64,000 nt of DNA from Lunularia cruciata (GCA_948567375.1 OX419760.1:17670001-17734000), one strand, 5' to 3'; counted from the stretch's first letter, positions 30,309 through 44,645 are shown. Notes: a model not told the origin generated them from the letters alone. Made by a program: numbers and translations.

Positions 30309-32912
30309 GTGTTCAGGATCACCCCGTAATTGAGATAAGTTTATTGCGACTCACCATTACTGGGGTACTCAGCTGTAGTGTATATGCTGTTTCATAGCTT
30401 TACAAGATTAGTGCGTTCTAAGTTATGTGAATGGTTGCGTTTGCCTTCCCTACAAGATCGTTAACGATTTTGTAAATGGATATGTACGTGTTTATGTACA
30501 TGTATATACTGGGTACCATCATATGTCAGAATCATCCTGTCAGTATATATGGAAGAAGCATTTAGGATATGGAGCACCAAACCCGGTTCAGACAGATGTG
30601 CAGATACATATTGTTCTACTGTTTCAGAATAACATGAGAAATTCCTTCTTCATAGATCTTCCATAGTTTCTTATCTTCATCAGCATTAAGAATTCCATGG
30701 TCGGATCGTTTATCAACAGAAACTGCGAACTACCCCAATCTATAGCTTAGCCCTAAACCCACATCGGTGTAACCGTATTCTATGGTATAGAGTTCTCAAG
30801 CAGAGTAAACCAATTTCTAGGGACCAAGATGCAGCAAGTGCAAGTTCTGTTGCATAATCCTGAATGAACACATTTAAACTGATCAACCTGTCAGTTACTA
30901 AATAGTGGACAGAACCAGGATGCAACTTGCTTGCACACTACAGACCCAGTCGCGCCAGTCCTGATAGTTTCTGTAGGATAAACTTATGACTTTATGAACG
31001 AGAACCGAAGACCCTAAACCCGAACCAGATTCCATCCAGGGAGTGGATCCAAACACAGTGGAGGAGAGCAAAAGATCTAAAAGTACGCGAGAAAAGAAAG
31101 CAGATTTATTCCAACTGAAGCTGTGGGCCCTGCGTGTTCTGCTTACTGAATGCCAACTTCGAGATATTTCAAGCTTACAAAGCCCCTTCTATTCTGCAAC
31201 CACACGCTACAGTATAGGCTCAGGAGAATTGTCTCATTCTGGAAGGCAAAGAGACTCTTCGGCAGACGCATCGTTCGAAGTGTTGTTCCGGTCTTTGCAG
31301 CAACACAAGCACTCAATAGACAACAGCAACAACGGAAGGAGAAGCGAATAAGATGGATCCGGAAAAATTTGTAAATTTTCCATACATGCTCCAGCAAATA
31401 CGATCCGATAAAGGAGACTCCAGATTTCTGAACACTTAAACGTACTGGCCCGGTTATCTACTTCCAGCATGACGGACCAGACAGTATGAAATTGACGCGA
31501 TGAACACTCGAGAACAGAAAATAATTGCAACTTGAAAGCATTAGTGGCTGAGAAATGTGGTCGAACCACGAGGTGACAAACACAACACACTCTGTTCCAA
31601 GAAAGGAAGCAGAAGAGAAGCAACGAGGACCAATGGGCGAGGAGCAATCGGCGAATGCGATCTCATAGGCTAATGGTTGAAGATGGGCGGAGGAGTGGGC
31701 CCGGAGGAAACTCTATCTACAGACGAGGTCGCTATTTAGAAGAAAGAGCTGCTATCTATCCTGAAGGATTCCTGGCGGACGAACTGGACTGTGCTGCATG
31801 GTAGACGACGAAGGCGGATGGATAGACCGTGGTCCAGAACCCGAACCACAAGAGGCGAGAAAGAGATTGCTGCCATGTTACATGAACAGCCAGGGGAGCG
31901 ACACGTGGGACTTTGTGCATCCAGACAAACTCCGAGCTGGAGCATTCCCGTCAATAGCCCACGGACGGACAGATAAACTCCCCTTCTCCGTTCGTCAGAT
32001 TAATGCAGAACAATTAACTAAACCGGACCCGGCCAAGGCCACCGTACCTTTACCATTCGAATTTTTACATGACCAAAACCCCGGCCACAGGTTACCAGTC
32101 ACCCAATCACGATACCACTGGAAATATAATCGACACAAGGGGGTGATGCGCGCCCCCCCGTAGATGGATACAAACGGAGTACAGCATCTTTCCATTGCGG
32201 TGTCCGGTATCGAGACTATTGTCTACTGACACGTCTCGGTTGGGGTTCCGTGCAAGTAAACGTTGGCCGCGGCCCCGGCCGGGTACGCAAAAGCCTGCGA
32301 ATGTTTTGGTGTGTACAGTGTATGCTGTACAAACTGTATGCATGGGTTCAACGCTATCCACACGACGCATCGGAAGGCAGGCCAGGCGAATATGCTGGCC
32401 TTCGGATAGGGTGTATCGACCGGCTACGTTCGCTGCGATCCCCGGCCAAGGCACGGTGGCCACACACGGGGTTCAGCGGGCAGTGTCCTTCGTTGTCCCG
32501 ACGAAGTAGTGGTGGAAGGAAGGGAAGTGAAGGACGAAGCAAAGGCCAAGGCAGGGAAGGATTTTCTTTCACACAGGAAAGGAGTAGAAGCGACAGATTA
32601 ACGAAAGTTAACGAAAGGTGGGAAGCAAAGCAGGCGAGGGAAGGGAAGGGATACGCCTCATCATCTTTGAGTCCTCAGCTTCTCGTCGTTAGAGAGGCAG
32701 AAGTAGAGGGCCTTGTATTCTTCGTTCGGAGCAGAGCGAAATCGTCTTGGAGGAGGACAGGATTGAGGAATTGGTAGAGGATTTGATTGCGACTGCATTT
32801 TGATCCAGGAGGAAAGGACGGGAGACAAGTATTTGTGTGGGAGATTTAGGGAAGTGGTGGGACAAAAGAGAGGGAGGTACAGAGGAGAGTAGGAAGAGGA
32901 GGAGGCATTGCC
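30309..32912. other. spacer between helicase and thioredoxin genes
   Basis: No gene recognised. The left part is ordinary spacer. From about 31,700 the DNA becomes more GC- and CpG-rich toward the thioredoxin start and probably includes its promoter. Frames such as 31,798-32,163 (+) and 32,250-32,777 (+) have no domain and no splice support. Confidence 0.5.
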
Positions 32913-34199
32913 ATGGCGGCGGTGCTGGAGGTAGGAGTGGCAGCAGCGGGTGCGATGGCTTGCAGCAGCAGCAGGGCTGTGCCAGTGTGTAGCGGTTCGG
33001 TAGTGGTTTCTGGAGTAGCTCCGTTGAGAGTGAACCAGGTTTCCGGTAGGGCTGGGCTTCCCATCTGCAGGGGTTTGAGAGTGAGCGTCAGGTCGAAGCA
33101 GCGCTCCTCAGCTGCGGTGCGTGCTGCTCCCGTCTCCAGAGGAATCGTTTCCGAAGCGCAAGAGACCGTCCAGGGAGGTAGTACGTGCACACTCCAATTT
33201 TAGCTTCGAATTCCATGAAAATGCAATGCACTGAGGGTTTTTTTTTGTTGAATTCGTTGATGGAACTGGTTGCAATGTTGTTGTGTATATCTATCTACCT
33301 ATGGCGGTGGAATTGAAAATCCTGCTCCATGATGGCCTCGAATATTTTCCGATGGACGACAGTGCCATTATTGAATGTCCTATGGTTTTGAAGCACTATG
33401 TTGGCTCGGAACAGAGCTAATTCAGTTTTAAAGTAGCAGTTTTACCTTTGATGAAGCTCATTCCGAGGAGTCATGAGCAATTATTATTTCCCATTTGGAC
33501 TTCTCCCTGCTTGCATACTCAGCGTGGCCAACCAGATTCAATCTGGTTGTATCCCTGCTGTTCGGAGTTTTACCCGAAATGGCCGCAAAACAGACATTCA
33601 TATTCCTCCTTTGGGAATGTCCAATTTTAAGAATTTTGCTTTACCAGAGCCTGTAGTGGGAACTGGTTTTGAGCCATGGTTACCGAAATCGCGTTCATGT
33701 TTCTCTGCCTGTCTCAAAAGGTTGTGAAGTGAACTTTCGGATCTCTTGCAGTAATTTTCGGAGTTTGGGGTTTTGTATGTGTTTCCACTGGCTTGTTTCT
33801 TGATATGGCGATTGAACGTACAGCTGCTGGTCAGCCTTTACCTGCCGCTCTTGATGTTCCACTTTTGATTATGTTGCAGCCGGTGTTGTCACTGATCAAA
33901 GCTTCGGAAAGTTGGTGCTGGAGAGCGACGTCCCGGTCCTTGTTGATTTCTGGGCACCCTGGTGTGGTCCTTGCCGAATGATAGCCCCTATTATCGATGA
34001 ACTTGCAAGGCAGTACGCTGGTAAGATCAGGTGCTTGAAACTTAACACAGATGAAAGCCCTTACACTGCAACCGAGTATGGAATTCGAAGCATTCCCACC
34101 GTCATGATCTTCAAGGGTGGCGAGAAGAAGGATACGGTCATCGGAGCAGTACCCAAATCTACTTTGACTGCAACGATTGAGAAGTACCTTGACTGGTAA
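32913..34199 (+). CDS. chloroplast thioredoxin m
   Basis: A small dithiol-disulfide oxidoreductase that in chloroplasts is reduced by ferredoxin-thioredoxin reductase and in turn reduces enzymes of carbon metabolism and photosynthesis. Two exons, 32,913-33,177 and 33,880-34,199, split after the first base of an Ala codon, give 194 residues. The first 75 or so residues are rich in Ala, Ser, Val and Arg with few acids ([13 protein letters not shown]..., [17 protein letters not shown]), a typical transit peptide. The mature domain has [11 protein letters not shown] with the redox WCGPC at residues 116-120 (33,960-33,974), the cis-proline in RSIPTVMIF at 161, and the usual C-terminal helix ending YLDW. 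Length and motifs fit m-type thioredoxins. The ATG is preceded by GCC, a good start context. Confidence 0.95.
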
Positions 34200-37101
34200 G
34201 AATTGGGAGGAAAGGAAACAAGGATCCCGTGTACAGTCCATGAAGTCTCCTGTATGATTATGCATTTGCCGAAGCGGTACTTCGCCGGAGAGGCGTTCTC
34301 TTAGATGCTTTTCACTATGGTAGCTGCACTGAAAAGCGATCTTGCGAATTGAGAGCTTGGTTCTTTCAGTTCATTATATGAGTTTCTGCTATGTCAGGCT
34401 AAGCCCATCTGTACGCTATTGTCTCAAGTCTTGCAAAGGCATCAAGACATGCCGCTGTAACTTTTATTTGGAGTATTCATCAGCAAGATGCAATTGAATG
34501 AAACCGTAGTTGCGTGGCGTTGTATGTGTTGTAGCTGCCTCGAGTTCGATTGCTTCCAGTGTGCTGTTACGAAAACTAACCACGCATAAGCATTAAACAT
34601 CTGTCCCGTGCAAATTGCAACGCAGTAATTTCATACCCAAACTTGATACCTTAATCAGCAAGTCAAGAGTTTAGATTCGGGAAAAAGTACCTTCCAGAAG
34701 TATGAAGGAATTAAATCTTCCGAAATAACCTAAAATCCTTTTGTATGCCTGAATCTTCTATCTTCTTTTGCCTCGTCATTTCTGATAAGTTGTCTTCTCT
34801 TCAGATGGGCGTCGAAGTTATCCCAGGGGTATGTTAATGGCTAAGGGCCTTTTTTTAACAACACTTCATCAATGGTGAAGTGACCTGGTCAAGCAGTGTG
34901 TTTATGATGGGAAGCCATTATGATACCTCTCTGCCACTATCTCTGTGAGCTAGGTTGTCTGGGCCATCTGTTGATCCAAAAGCGTAGACATGATGTGCAC
35001 CATTAGATCAGTTGACACGAAGTTTTGATCAAAGTTAGGTGCTCGACCAATCGTGCAGCTTGTATTTTAAATAAGGTCAAGGGGTTGAAAATTTTCATCT
35101 TTAGAGAGGAGCCCTTTGGGACTTTTGTAAGGTATGAGAGTCAAGCAGCTGTGTCTCACTGTGTTCAATATGACAGTGAATATTTCTGAGACTCACTTTA
35201 TATTTTATGTCCTCCCGAATGTTATGTGCAACTTTTTGGATCGTCTTATTATCAAGTTTTGTTCACATTTTTTTTCTGGAGAGGGAGATTGGCGTTCACG
35301 GCGCCAGTACTGCTTTCCTCAGACAGGATGGTTTGTCCATGACAAACATATTTAGAGGGGCACCTCCCAGTTCGCACTGGGACCAAGGGATGTGTGATGT
35401 AGGGGTATCACGGGGTTTCATATCTATCTCGACTCTGATCAAGGAAACCTGTAGACAGTATGGGCTTCCTTACATGACGAAATGCGCTCGACTCATTCAT
35501 CGTTTGTCGCAAACACAGCCGAAAGCCGCATACCCGTACAATGTTCCGTCCTAACATTAAGGTTCCTCGGATCACACCTCTTCGCATGGAGATGGTGCTT
35601 CCTTTTAGACGATCCATGAAAGGGTAATGCCACAGTTGTCATGCAACCTGAATCTCTCTGCACTTTAGAAACCTCTGACTCAATACATCAGACATGTTCT
35701 CCGTACCTATGCTCTATACCTGTATACAAACTCGCTCAAGCATCGCAGCAAATTCAACGCACGGTGTAAACATGAGTATAAACATGAGCTGTAGATAGGC
35801 GGTTTGATCTCAGCACCTGGGTTTGAATCCTTCGTTATATGTTTAAGTAGATATAAATTCTGAGGAGGTTATGGTCTGGATTATGCCGGATAAGGGTCAT
35901 TGTACGACATCATCTGACTCTGCCAAACGACTGGGAACTCACCCTGGGAAGCTATCTTGGCCTGACATCCGTCCGTTGCCTTTTCGTCTAGAGTTTGGTG
36001 ATTCGCGATGTACCAACGTGGCGCATCGATATCGAAACGATGTCGATGATACTAAGCAGAGGACATTTTGAACATCATCAGTTCAGATCTGGAAAGTTGT
36101 ACTCTCGAGGGATGGATGAAACTGGACTGGATGTTACAAGCACGCTTGTTTTGAATACATGTACACGCAGAATTTTGGCTAAACCTTCCAATCGACACTT
36201 CAGTTGGGGCGCCGCTCTTAAGCATATAGAATCGTATCACACCAAGCCATATAAGTGGATGGTCGTAGGATGGAATCGTTAAGCTCGCTGATATTCTACC
36301 ATAACGACTTTAGCCGCTTATTCCTCCACACCAAAATTTTGGGTATACCCAGTGTCATATTTACTCGTGAGTGCACGCACGTCTGAATAGACTCTGTTGG
36401 AGGACATTAAAACATTAGATTTGGACACTCTTCTAGTCGCAGATTTACATCTATACTCATCCCTATTAAACAGAACTTCAGTTCAGTTTAGTTCTCTGAT
36501 GACACCAGATCCAAGAAACATCCATTAGTAAAGTACAGCACAACTCTTTATCACTTGCAAGCTACTGTACAGGTGCAGGTAAATTTACAATTTCCACCGA
36601 GAGCAACTTTGCACATCAACCTTCTGGTCCTAAACTCCAGCCACGATTTGTGAAAATTGAAGACCTGGTACGAGGTCTCTAGATGTTCTTTTGGTGATGC
36701 AAATCCCACTGAAGGCATTCAGGCTGGACTCTCAAAGAAAGATATTGACAAGCCGATATTACGGATGCCGGGTCAAAAAGCGCTCAAATTGAGAGCGATG
36801 TTTTTAGTTATGAAAAACGTCATGGATGCTGAATGATCTTCAATGAAGGAAGTTTAGTTTAACAGGCTGCACTTTTAGCTCATGATAGCATAAAGTACGA
36901 GCCATAAGAGTAAATTTCTCGAGAAGAGGCGTGACAATAAAAAGCCTTAATAACTTAGAAGCCTGCTCAAACAAGGCTTGCACCATTGCAGAGGGGTTCT
37001 CTGATTCTAAAGTGGATCTTCTCCTGTAACCAATCGGGACATTTTGTTCCGCTGTCAGTTCTGCGAGATGACTAATGAAGTGAATTGATAGCTTCGGAGT
37101 T
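34200..37101. other. spacer between thioredoxin and ABC transporter genes
   Basis: No gene recognised. The two flanking genes converge here, so both 3' UTRs should lie in this stretch. Frames at 35,134-36,282 (+) and 36,840-37,184 (-) show no domains; the latter overlaps the end of the transporter gene in a different frame. Confidence 0.5.
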
Positions 37102-40100
37102 TCATGAGGAGAATACACGTGAGTTCTCGAACTCCTTCCGGTTGTAGAACCTCCAACCCATGTCATCAACAAACTCCAGAACATGTGTGTGATATTTGAC
37201 CAAGGAAAGGCGGTGTCCTACAGAAACGTAAACGGGAATCATCTTCTCTATAAGGGAGTACAACCTAGCTTCATTGACCGCATCTAAAGCACTACTAGCT
37301 TCATCCAGGTACGCTTTGTCCGGTTGATGCAAGAACAGCCTACCAAAAGCCAGCCGCTGTTGCTCTCCGGCACTCAATATTCCTGCCCAGTCGCACACTG
37401 TATCCAAACCTCCTATTCTTCCAGGCAGATCACTGAGAGCAACTGACTCCAACACATGCAGTAGCTCTGTGTCTGTTATGTGGGATCCCTTGTTACCAGG
37501 AAATAGCAGCTGCTCACGAAGGGATCCCAGAGGCATATAAGGTTTTTGAGGAAGGAAAAAACTTTCTGCTAGAGGTGGGGTTTGCAACAGACCGCTTCCT
37601 CTATTCCAAAGTCCAGCTATGGCTCTGAGAAGAGATGACTTCCCGCAACCTGAAGGGCCCATGATGAGGAGAGTTTCTCCAGGGGCCAACGAGACATTGA
37701 GATCTTTGATGATCAAGCTCTTCATGTTGGGAGTAGTTATTGATAGGTTCTTCATTAACAGTCCAGGGCCTTCATCACGCAAAAATTTCCCTGCAAGGTA
37801 AACGTTCAACCGGTCAATTTCTGCTGCCTCCCCTCACCAGCCTGGTGTCAAAGGTCCGTACACGATCTTGTGCAGCTTGTGAAGGTGAACTGATATGCAA
37901 AACTAAATAAAGTTGAAAATCTGGGCTTAAACCAGAGTAGTCTGTACCAGATGATATCCTTATAGAGTAATCTGTACCAGAAGGATAGCCGCTTCCATCG
38001 TGCACATCCAAAAGAGGAGCACCCTCACCAGCCTCTTCGACCTCCATATCGTTCAGCTGAGAAGGAGAGCCTTGTCTAGAGATTTGCTGTAGTAGCTGCT
38101 TGTCACCAGTGTGCTTACCGAGGCTAGTCAGAAGACTGTCCAGACGCTCTGTTTGAGCTGCAAGTCCACTGCCGCAGTTGCAGAAACTTCTCAATATCTC
38201 TTTTTATCATATAACATATCATACCATCAAGTGAGACGTTTGAAGCTATTAATCAATTTTATGATCTAACGAACCTCTAGAGAACGACTTGTAATCCATG
38301 GAGAGTGAAAACTTAGTGAACAGCTTCGTCGGCTTTCTTGATGATGTTTCTGATATATATTTTTCTAGGAGTATGAGGTAATACAGCGCAAAAAGTATGA
38401 CGCCGTAAACCAGAGGAAGTCTTTTCAACCAAAATTAGATGTGAGCAGAAAATGAGGGAACTTCTGCTAGGAACCTAGACGTTCAATCCCCTTCACATCA
38501 GTGAGGCAAAGTCATTTAATAATCAAGATGCCAGACAATCTCACCTGAAGTTGTCAAATCTCATAATAATGAGAGACAAAGCTTGTAATATGCGGTTGAA
38601 AGCGAAACCTGTTTGAGCAATAACCCCAAACTCAACCTGCAAATAAACGCACGGTCGGCATCTTAGCTAGTTGAAGATAGTTGTGCACTGGTTCTCCTAA
38701 ATATTGAGATCAGGAAGCCACCAAACGTCATGGCGAACTAGAAGTGCTTATCCTCCGTAAAACTCACATCTTTCCGCTATGGAACAGCTTTGAACAATGT
38801 ACATGGGCTATCTGAGGTAACAACACGTACCTCTCCTGCAAAGTAGCGCGGGGCAATTATGATGGATGGAACCACCAGCATCGAGAACTCATATGCATTA
38901 CTAAAGAGTGCTAAGTGACGACGCCACAAGATAAGTTCTCTAGTGTTGGACACGAGAGCCGAAAAGAAGCCCTGCACTCCCAAGCGTACAACGAGCAACA
39001 TTCAATTGCCTTATCCTTAACATCCACACCAACTCGAGGTCCTCCCCTCGCAGTACATCTAGAGATGAAATAGGACGACTACAGTCGCTCACACGAGTGT
39101 GTATGAAGTTCGCATAAAATTTGTACATAGTCATGAAGACGTTCATGGGGCAATCAGTCTGACCTTGATAGTGTTCGATTCATGTCGCTCCCCCGAATAA
39201 AACGCTATGGACTCCGCGTTGTCACGTATTCTGACCAGGGAATACCTGAAATCAGCTTCTTTTTGTAGACCCTGGAATAATTGAGAGAAATCACGTCACT
39301 TCAAGTGCCACAAGGATGTTTAACGAGTCATATATACTTTGAGTTTACGCGAACTTCGAGAGATATATACAAAAGGCCAAAACAAGTAATGGTAAGCGGG
39401 ACTGTGGAATAAACAATATCAATAGACAGCTCTATCTACCGGTCTTATAAATTGTCCAGCACAAGAGACACAGTACTTGTCTGACAACTTTCCCGGTAAA
39501 AACCACATGTCAACTCATGGGAACAGAATACAGGTCTGTTTGAGACTGACCTGGAACTGTAGTTGCATTAGCTTTTTACCGAACAGTCGAACGGACACGT
39601 ATGTTCCAATGACAGAATACCCAAGGAGGAAGTAGACCAGCTCTGGAGCAATAGACCTACCACACGAGTAATTGACTAGTTTCATAAGTTCTGGTAAACC
39701 ACACCGCAATTCCAAGATTTGCAACTGCTTCCAACATGTAAATTGATTCAATTATAATGTTTCCTTGGCTAATGGGCTACTGACAAGCGTAAGATGATTT
39801 CCCCGCTGCCTTTGAGGATAAGAAGCGTCAAGAACGTCAAGGTGGGGTTGTAAACCAACCAGAGAACACCGGTGAAAGCACAGATATTGAGAAATTTACT
39901 GCCAACCAAGGCAATCATCTCAACACTGTTTCTCACGAAACTAGCAGCATCCTCACAAATACGTTGATCAGGATTGTCGAGCTTGCCCTCCATCTTCAAA
40001 TCAAAGTAGGCCCTGTTGGCTTCAATGCCATCCACATCACAATCATCAACAAAATCAGCAAACAGATTTGAGAAATGGGAGCAGAAGTCGTTCCAAGAGT

Positions 40101-41720
40101 GACAGATCCAGAACTCACTAAGTAGGGAACCGAGAACGTACATATGACATGCAAACATGACCATATGCAAATAGAATTCAAGTGAATCCAAGTAAATTGA
40201 TTTGAAGTGAATGTAAGGAAGGAAATACAAACTAAAACTTAAGCGATAATGCTACAAAGCAAGAATGGAAATTGATACATTTCATAAGTAGCACCTGCAG
40301 TGAACTAGGATACATTATGGAATAGCGACGAGAGAACAACAGCAACAGATTAACCATCTGAAATTGAAAGCAGAGGAGTATCATCAAGCGAGTAGGAAGG
40401 TCCAATCCAAAGAAAATGACAAATATAGAGCGAGGAGGAAAAACATAGCTCTAGTGGAGGATGGGTGGAGTGGAGCGAAATGGGAGAGGAGTGGATGGTA
40501 TCTGGTATTAAGCATCTGAAATTGTGAGCAAGCGCGAAGCGTGGGATACATTGTGTACTGGAATACAGAACCCGTTGTAAACAACCCCGTTTCATACTCA
40601 TGTCTGATCGACTGACTCGGACTCTGACACATGGTGGCAACCAAAATCAGCAAAAATAGACTGAACCCAAATTCTCAGTGAATGAACCAGACCACTGGAT
40701 TTCGCCATACAGTGGTCCCCTGCGTAGCACCGTCCAAAATATCATATGCTGTACATCGCATTACCAAGCAGACTTTTTGCACAAACTAGGTAGACATCTT
40801 CAGCTCTCTCAAAAATTGATAGCATGATTAATTAAACTAAGTGGAAGTCATATTGGACGTCGTCTTACAGAAGTAGTTGGATAGAAGTAAGTCCGATAGC
40901 CAAATTCGCCACTCGAGAGCTAAAAGATCCTGTAGGGATCAAAGCAGACTTCAATATACGTTCCGCCCCTAATCTAAACAATTTGATTGGATTGGCAGTC
41001 GTGAGGCGTTCCAGAACTTGACCATGCAGTGGTGCAGCTTCTCAAAGTTACGCAGGTTACTGCAAATGGTAACGGAATATGAGCAGCAAAAGCCCAAACC
41101 TGTAAATAATGGTACGAGGCGAACAGCGGAGTGGCGACAATAACGATGCCGATAAACCTCATGACAGCTCGATGAAAACCGTCCACATTCTTCTCAGAGA
41201 TTGCCGTGGAGAAATCTCTTTGAATGTACGAGAATATAACGAACATACCTGCAGATATTGCACCAATTTCACACATGTGACTTAACGGATCCAAGAAGAC
41301 ATAATCCACTCATCTTAGCTTCTCCTGCCATGTGTAAATCAAGGATGGAGCTGCTGAAGATCAGCACGTCTCTCTACTGGGTATTTCCTTAATTTTCAAG
41401 AAGAGCTCAAGCCCCGGGTGACTCTTAATTCCCCATGGAGGATAAACTCCCCAAGGCATCGTTAGACTGACTTATTCGTGGCGCACATGTCGCAGAAGGA
41501 GCTTTGACAAAAGAAGATAAGGGTTGCTTTTACCAGCACAGATGGCGCAAAGCGTTAGCACGAGGCTCAGCAAGGTGCAAGCTTTCTTTTTCTTATCGCC
41601 CTTGAAGTACATAATCCCCACTCGCCACATTTTCTTCACGAGCAGCCATGAGAATTTCGGATTTCCTTGATTGCCGACTCCAGCAGTCACAAAAGCGGAT
41701 GCTCCCGAGTTCACCGTCAT
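37102..41720 (-). CDS. ABC transporter D-subfamily half transporter (ABCD2-like)
   Basis: A half-size exporter-type ABC protein with a membrane domain then an ATPase domain, resembling plant chloroplast ABCD2 and bacterial SbmA/YddA-type proteins. The ATPase end lies in the last exon (to the stop at 37,102): MGPSGCGKSSLLRAIAGLW (Walker A), FLPQKPYMPLGSLREQLLFP (Q-loop), LSAGEQQRLAFGRL (signature), KAYLDEASSALD (Walker B) and SVGHR (H-loop). Membrane-domain exons: near 41,520-41,720 (start MTVNSGASAF, first TM), 41,100-41,300 (SYIQRDFSTAISEKN), 39,780-40,020 (DNPDQRICEDAASF), 39,540-39,660, 39,160-39,280 (ADFRYSLVRIRDNAESIAFY), 38,830-38,980, 38,550-38,640 (VEFGVIAQTGFAFNRIL) and near 38,120-38,160 (AQTERLDSLLTSL). 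The exon between 41,099 and 40,022 is unclear, as is the linker near 37,930-38,120. A longer start at 41,816 is possible. No clear transit peptide is visible. Confidence 0.82.
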
Positions 41721-41816
41721 TTTGCAGTTTCTCTGCTTCTTCCTGATCTGCCACCAGATTATTGTCCTTGTTTCAACAGAAAGCTGAAACCACTGCCACT
41801 TCTTCGCACAACTCAA

Positions 41817-44645
41817 TCTCCTTCATCCCTAATCCTTTTCCTAACCAGCTCGAATTATCCCCCTTCAAAACCATATCAAGGGCAACAACGACCTCAGTCT
41901 CTGCACTGCAAAGCTCAGTAAAATCCCTTCGATCAGTGAGTGAAAGTAACTCTAAAACACGCTGGGTTCTTGGAACATTTACGATAAACCACTGCCGCCC
42001 TATCATGAATTCCTTCCAACTCCAACAGGAACTTCTTCCCCACTCCAGCAGTCCTACACCGACACAACCCACTTAGCAGTCAACTACTACTGACTGTCAC
42101 CACTCCTCCTACAATGAACTGAATACAGCAGAAGCAACATCACCTCCTTCATCGTCCAGCCAATAACCCATGACCCAATGCTCTTGCTGTAACCCAAGAC
42201 CCGTTTTTGAGAAATTGCTGTACAACTCCAACCATGAAATTTAAGTTTCAACTTGTATGCAGTTGCACGACTTCCCTTCCCCGGACACTTTGGTCACATC
42301 GAAGATTGTGACTATCGGAACCCAATCAACCTAGTATTAACCACGGACAGCAGCTTCCTTCCAGGCAGCTTATTGCACCACGCGTTCACCACGGACTGAC
42401 TTGAGAAGCTGCGGCTGCTGCTTCAGTAGAGTGGCGTACTTGTAGAACTTGTCACAGTTCCCTCAATTAACATGCGCACGGATGTGAGAGCGCACTCGAT
42501 TACCGTCTCCAGGCGCTCTAGGCAGGCTCTGGTCCTCATTTGCTGACATCTGAATGTCAAACTTTAATTCCTACCTGCCTGCTACTTCCTCGAAACAGCA
42601 CAATAAGACTCCCTCTTCCTCCGTGATTCCTTTTACGTGTCGGCCCCGCTCCTCATGAACCTCTATGCCATTCAGATTGCTAGCTGCTTCTTCATGATTA
42701 CTAGGGAAAGCTACTCGGAGTTTAGACTCATTATGTCGGACATACAGTGACGTGGGGGCAGCAAAGTAAGTCAACCCGGAATGAAGCGTCTACTCGTTCT
42801 TCTCGTCCGAGTCTTGCCAACTCAGTCAGCCACGGTCCGTTGTCGATGCTTTTCTTGGTACGACCGCGACGACAGAGCGTAATTTGCATCCATGCGCGGA
42901 CGGATGGATGGACGGTGATATGTACGATATTACCCATGTCTGCATAATGTTTCCTTACAACATTCCCTTTGTATGGTTAGCGTGGGGGGAGGATTATCTG
43001 ATCTATATCAGGAGGTGGCGGGACGGAGAGGTTGTCAAGTTCTTATATGCATTTGTTTAATATGCGGCGGCCTTTACGGGGATGAGTGAGCCTGGACGGT
43101 TGATGGTATGAGGAGTAATCCGATTGCCGCCTCAATCTTTTGCTGCAGCTGGTTTACTGATTTACGAGCGGACTCCAGGTGTTGAGAAAATGGTAGCCGG
43201 AAACAATGGCGTTTCGATTATTACTAGGATTCTGCTTTAAACAAAGAGTTTGGTGTTAAGAATTGACCAATTGCCCGCCTCGGCCTTCTGCTGCAGCTGG
43301 ATAGTGGTTTACGAGAAGATTCTAGGTGTTGAAAATTTGGCGGCAAGGAACAGTGGCGTTCCGACGTAACATGGGTCGTAACATGGGTTTCAACAATGAT
43401 TTGGCATTTCCGTCAAGATCTTTCATGTCCCAGATCTTTACAACGCACGATTCCACCACAAGCAACATTCAACGAATCCATTAAGATTGTAATGGAATGA
43501 CTCGCATTACAGTCCAAAGCAGTCCAAGCGTCAATAAGGGCGGAGCAGACCGACCAAGACACAACAGACTGAAAGACTTGTTCACACTTTAGTGCACGAA
43601 CTGTCGTGGAAGGACAATCACGGCAATCTAGGACATAAGGATCAAGATCAAGAATGACTGGAGTTCAAGGTCTCTCCCGCAGCAATTAGGGAGGTAGGGA
43701 CAGAGAACTCAATGAACCTATCAGGTACCTGTGAATTTGATCACTCGTAAGATAGATCACTGGTGATGGCGGTGCTGATGATGGTAATAGGCCTGAAACG
43801 CTTTTCGACAAAAGACAACCAGGTGACAGACGACATACTTTAACTTGGTAACACACAATCGTCTTTGATTCCTTGCTGTACAGAATGCTACATCGGAAAT
43901 GTCTTAGATAGTCTGAAGAGTATCTTGACTGTATATTACACGGAGCCCCTGATTTGTATCCATTACGATCAACTTTGTTTACATGGGTCTAAATTTTGGA
44001 TAAGCCCTTGCCATTGCGTGCCATTGCCGAGAACAATTAGTCGGAAGAGGTATTCACTCGGAGTGGTAAAACACTAACCACTGGCGTCGAAGGCGCAGAC
44101 GAAGGGGTCTGCCCTACTTTCGCCATGCCACCAAAAAGCTGTCACACGGAGAATCACATCAGCAAATATTCAGTTTCCTAAGGGAGAAAAGATATGGGAT
44201 AAGCAGACCACCTCCAAGCCTGCGGTACCCTCACAGACAAATAATCTGATGAGACTTTGAAGAGGACGTAACCAAACCCAATCAGCACACAGTTTGTTTC
44301 TCAAGTGCCATACGGGTCAAAAGCTGCACGATTGGCCTTTAGGGTTGAATTCAGAAGTTCAAATTTAAAAAAAAATGCTTACCAAATCCTATTCATCCGC
44401 GCACAAGATCTTCTTACCAGGCTACTTCCATGATTTAGGACAGTCATGGACCATAATTCATCTCATGCTCTGAATCATAGCGTTTCCCATGACATATTTT
44501 CGAATTCATAATTCTACCTCCTGACTGAAGAGAACAAGCACCTGATGAATTGACAGGAAAATCACACCGGCCGCAGCATATATATGTGTAGATGTATTCT
44601 GTGGCCCGATGTATACCGACGAGGCAACGAAACTGAGAAGCTTAC
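41817..44645. other. spacer left of the conserved minus-strand exon
   Basis: No gene recognised. It includes the upstream region of the ABC transporter and perhaps unseen downstream exons of the minus-strand gene starting at 44,852. A diverged direct repeat of about 100 bp lies at 43,117-43,218 and 43,266-43,362, both containing CTGCTGCAGCTGG or TTGCTGCAGCTGG. Confidence 0.5.
43117..43362. repeat. diverged direct repeat of about 100 bp
   Basis: Units begin near 43,117 and 43,266, offset about 146 bp. They share GCTGCAGCTGG, TTTACGAG, AGGTGTTGA and CAATGGCGTT or CAGTGGCGTT in the same order. Confidence 0.65.

Noticed and set aside
31798-32163. 121-residue plus-strand frame
   Set aside because: No domain, no splice or neighbour support, and overlapping open frames on both strands in GC-rich DNA.
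32250-32777. 175-residue plus-strand frame upstream of thioredoxin
   Set aside because: Arg/Gly/Ser-rich chance frame in GC-rich DNA that is better read as promoter and leader of the thioredoxin gene.
35800-35860. tRNA-like GGGTTTGAATCC string
   Set aside because: No acceptor stem or anticodon arm can be drawn around it.
36840-37184. 114-residue minus-strand frame at the transporter 3' end
   Set aside because: It is in a different frame from the confirmed ATPase exon and is probably 3' UTR.
40350-40653. Two overlapping minus-strand frames inside the ABC transporter
   Set aside because: They lie in an intron, are rich in Ser/Leu/His, and match no part of the transporter.
41762-42076. Plus-strand frame resembling a transit peptide
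   Set aside because: It overlaps the possible 5' end of the ABC transporter on the other strand and no mature domain follows.
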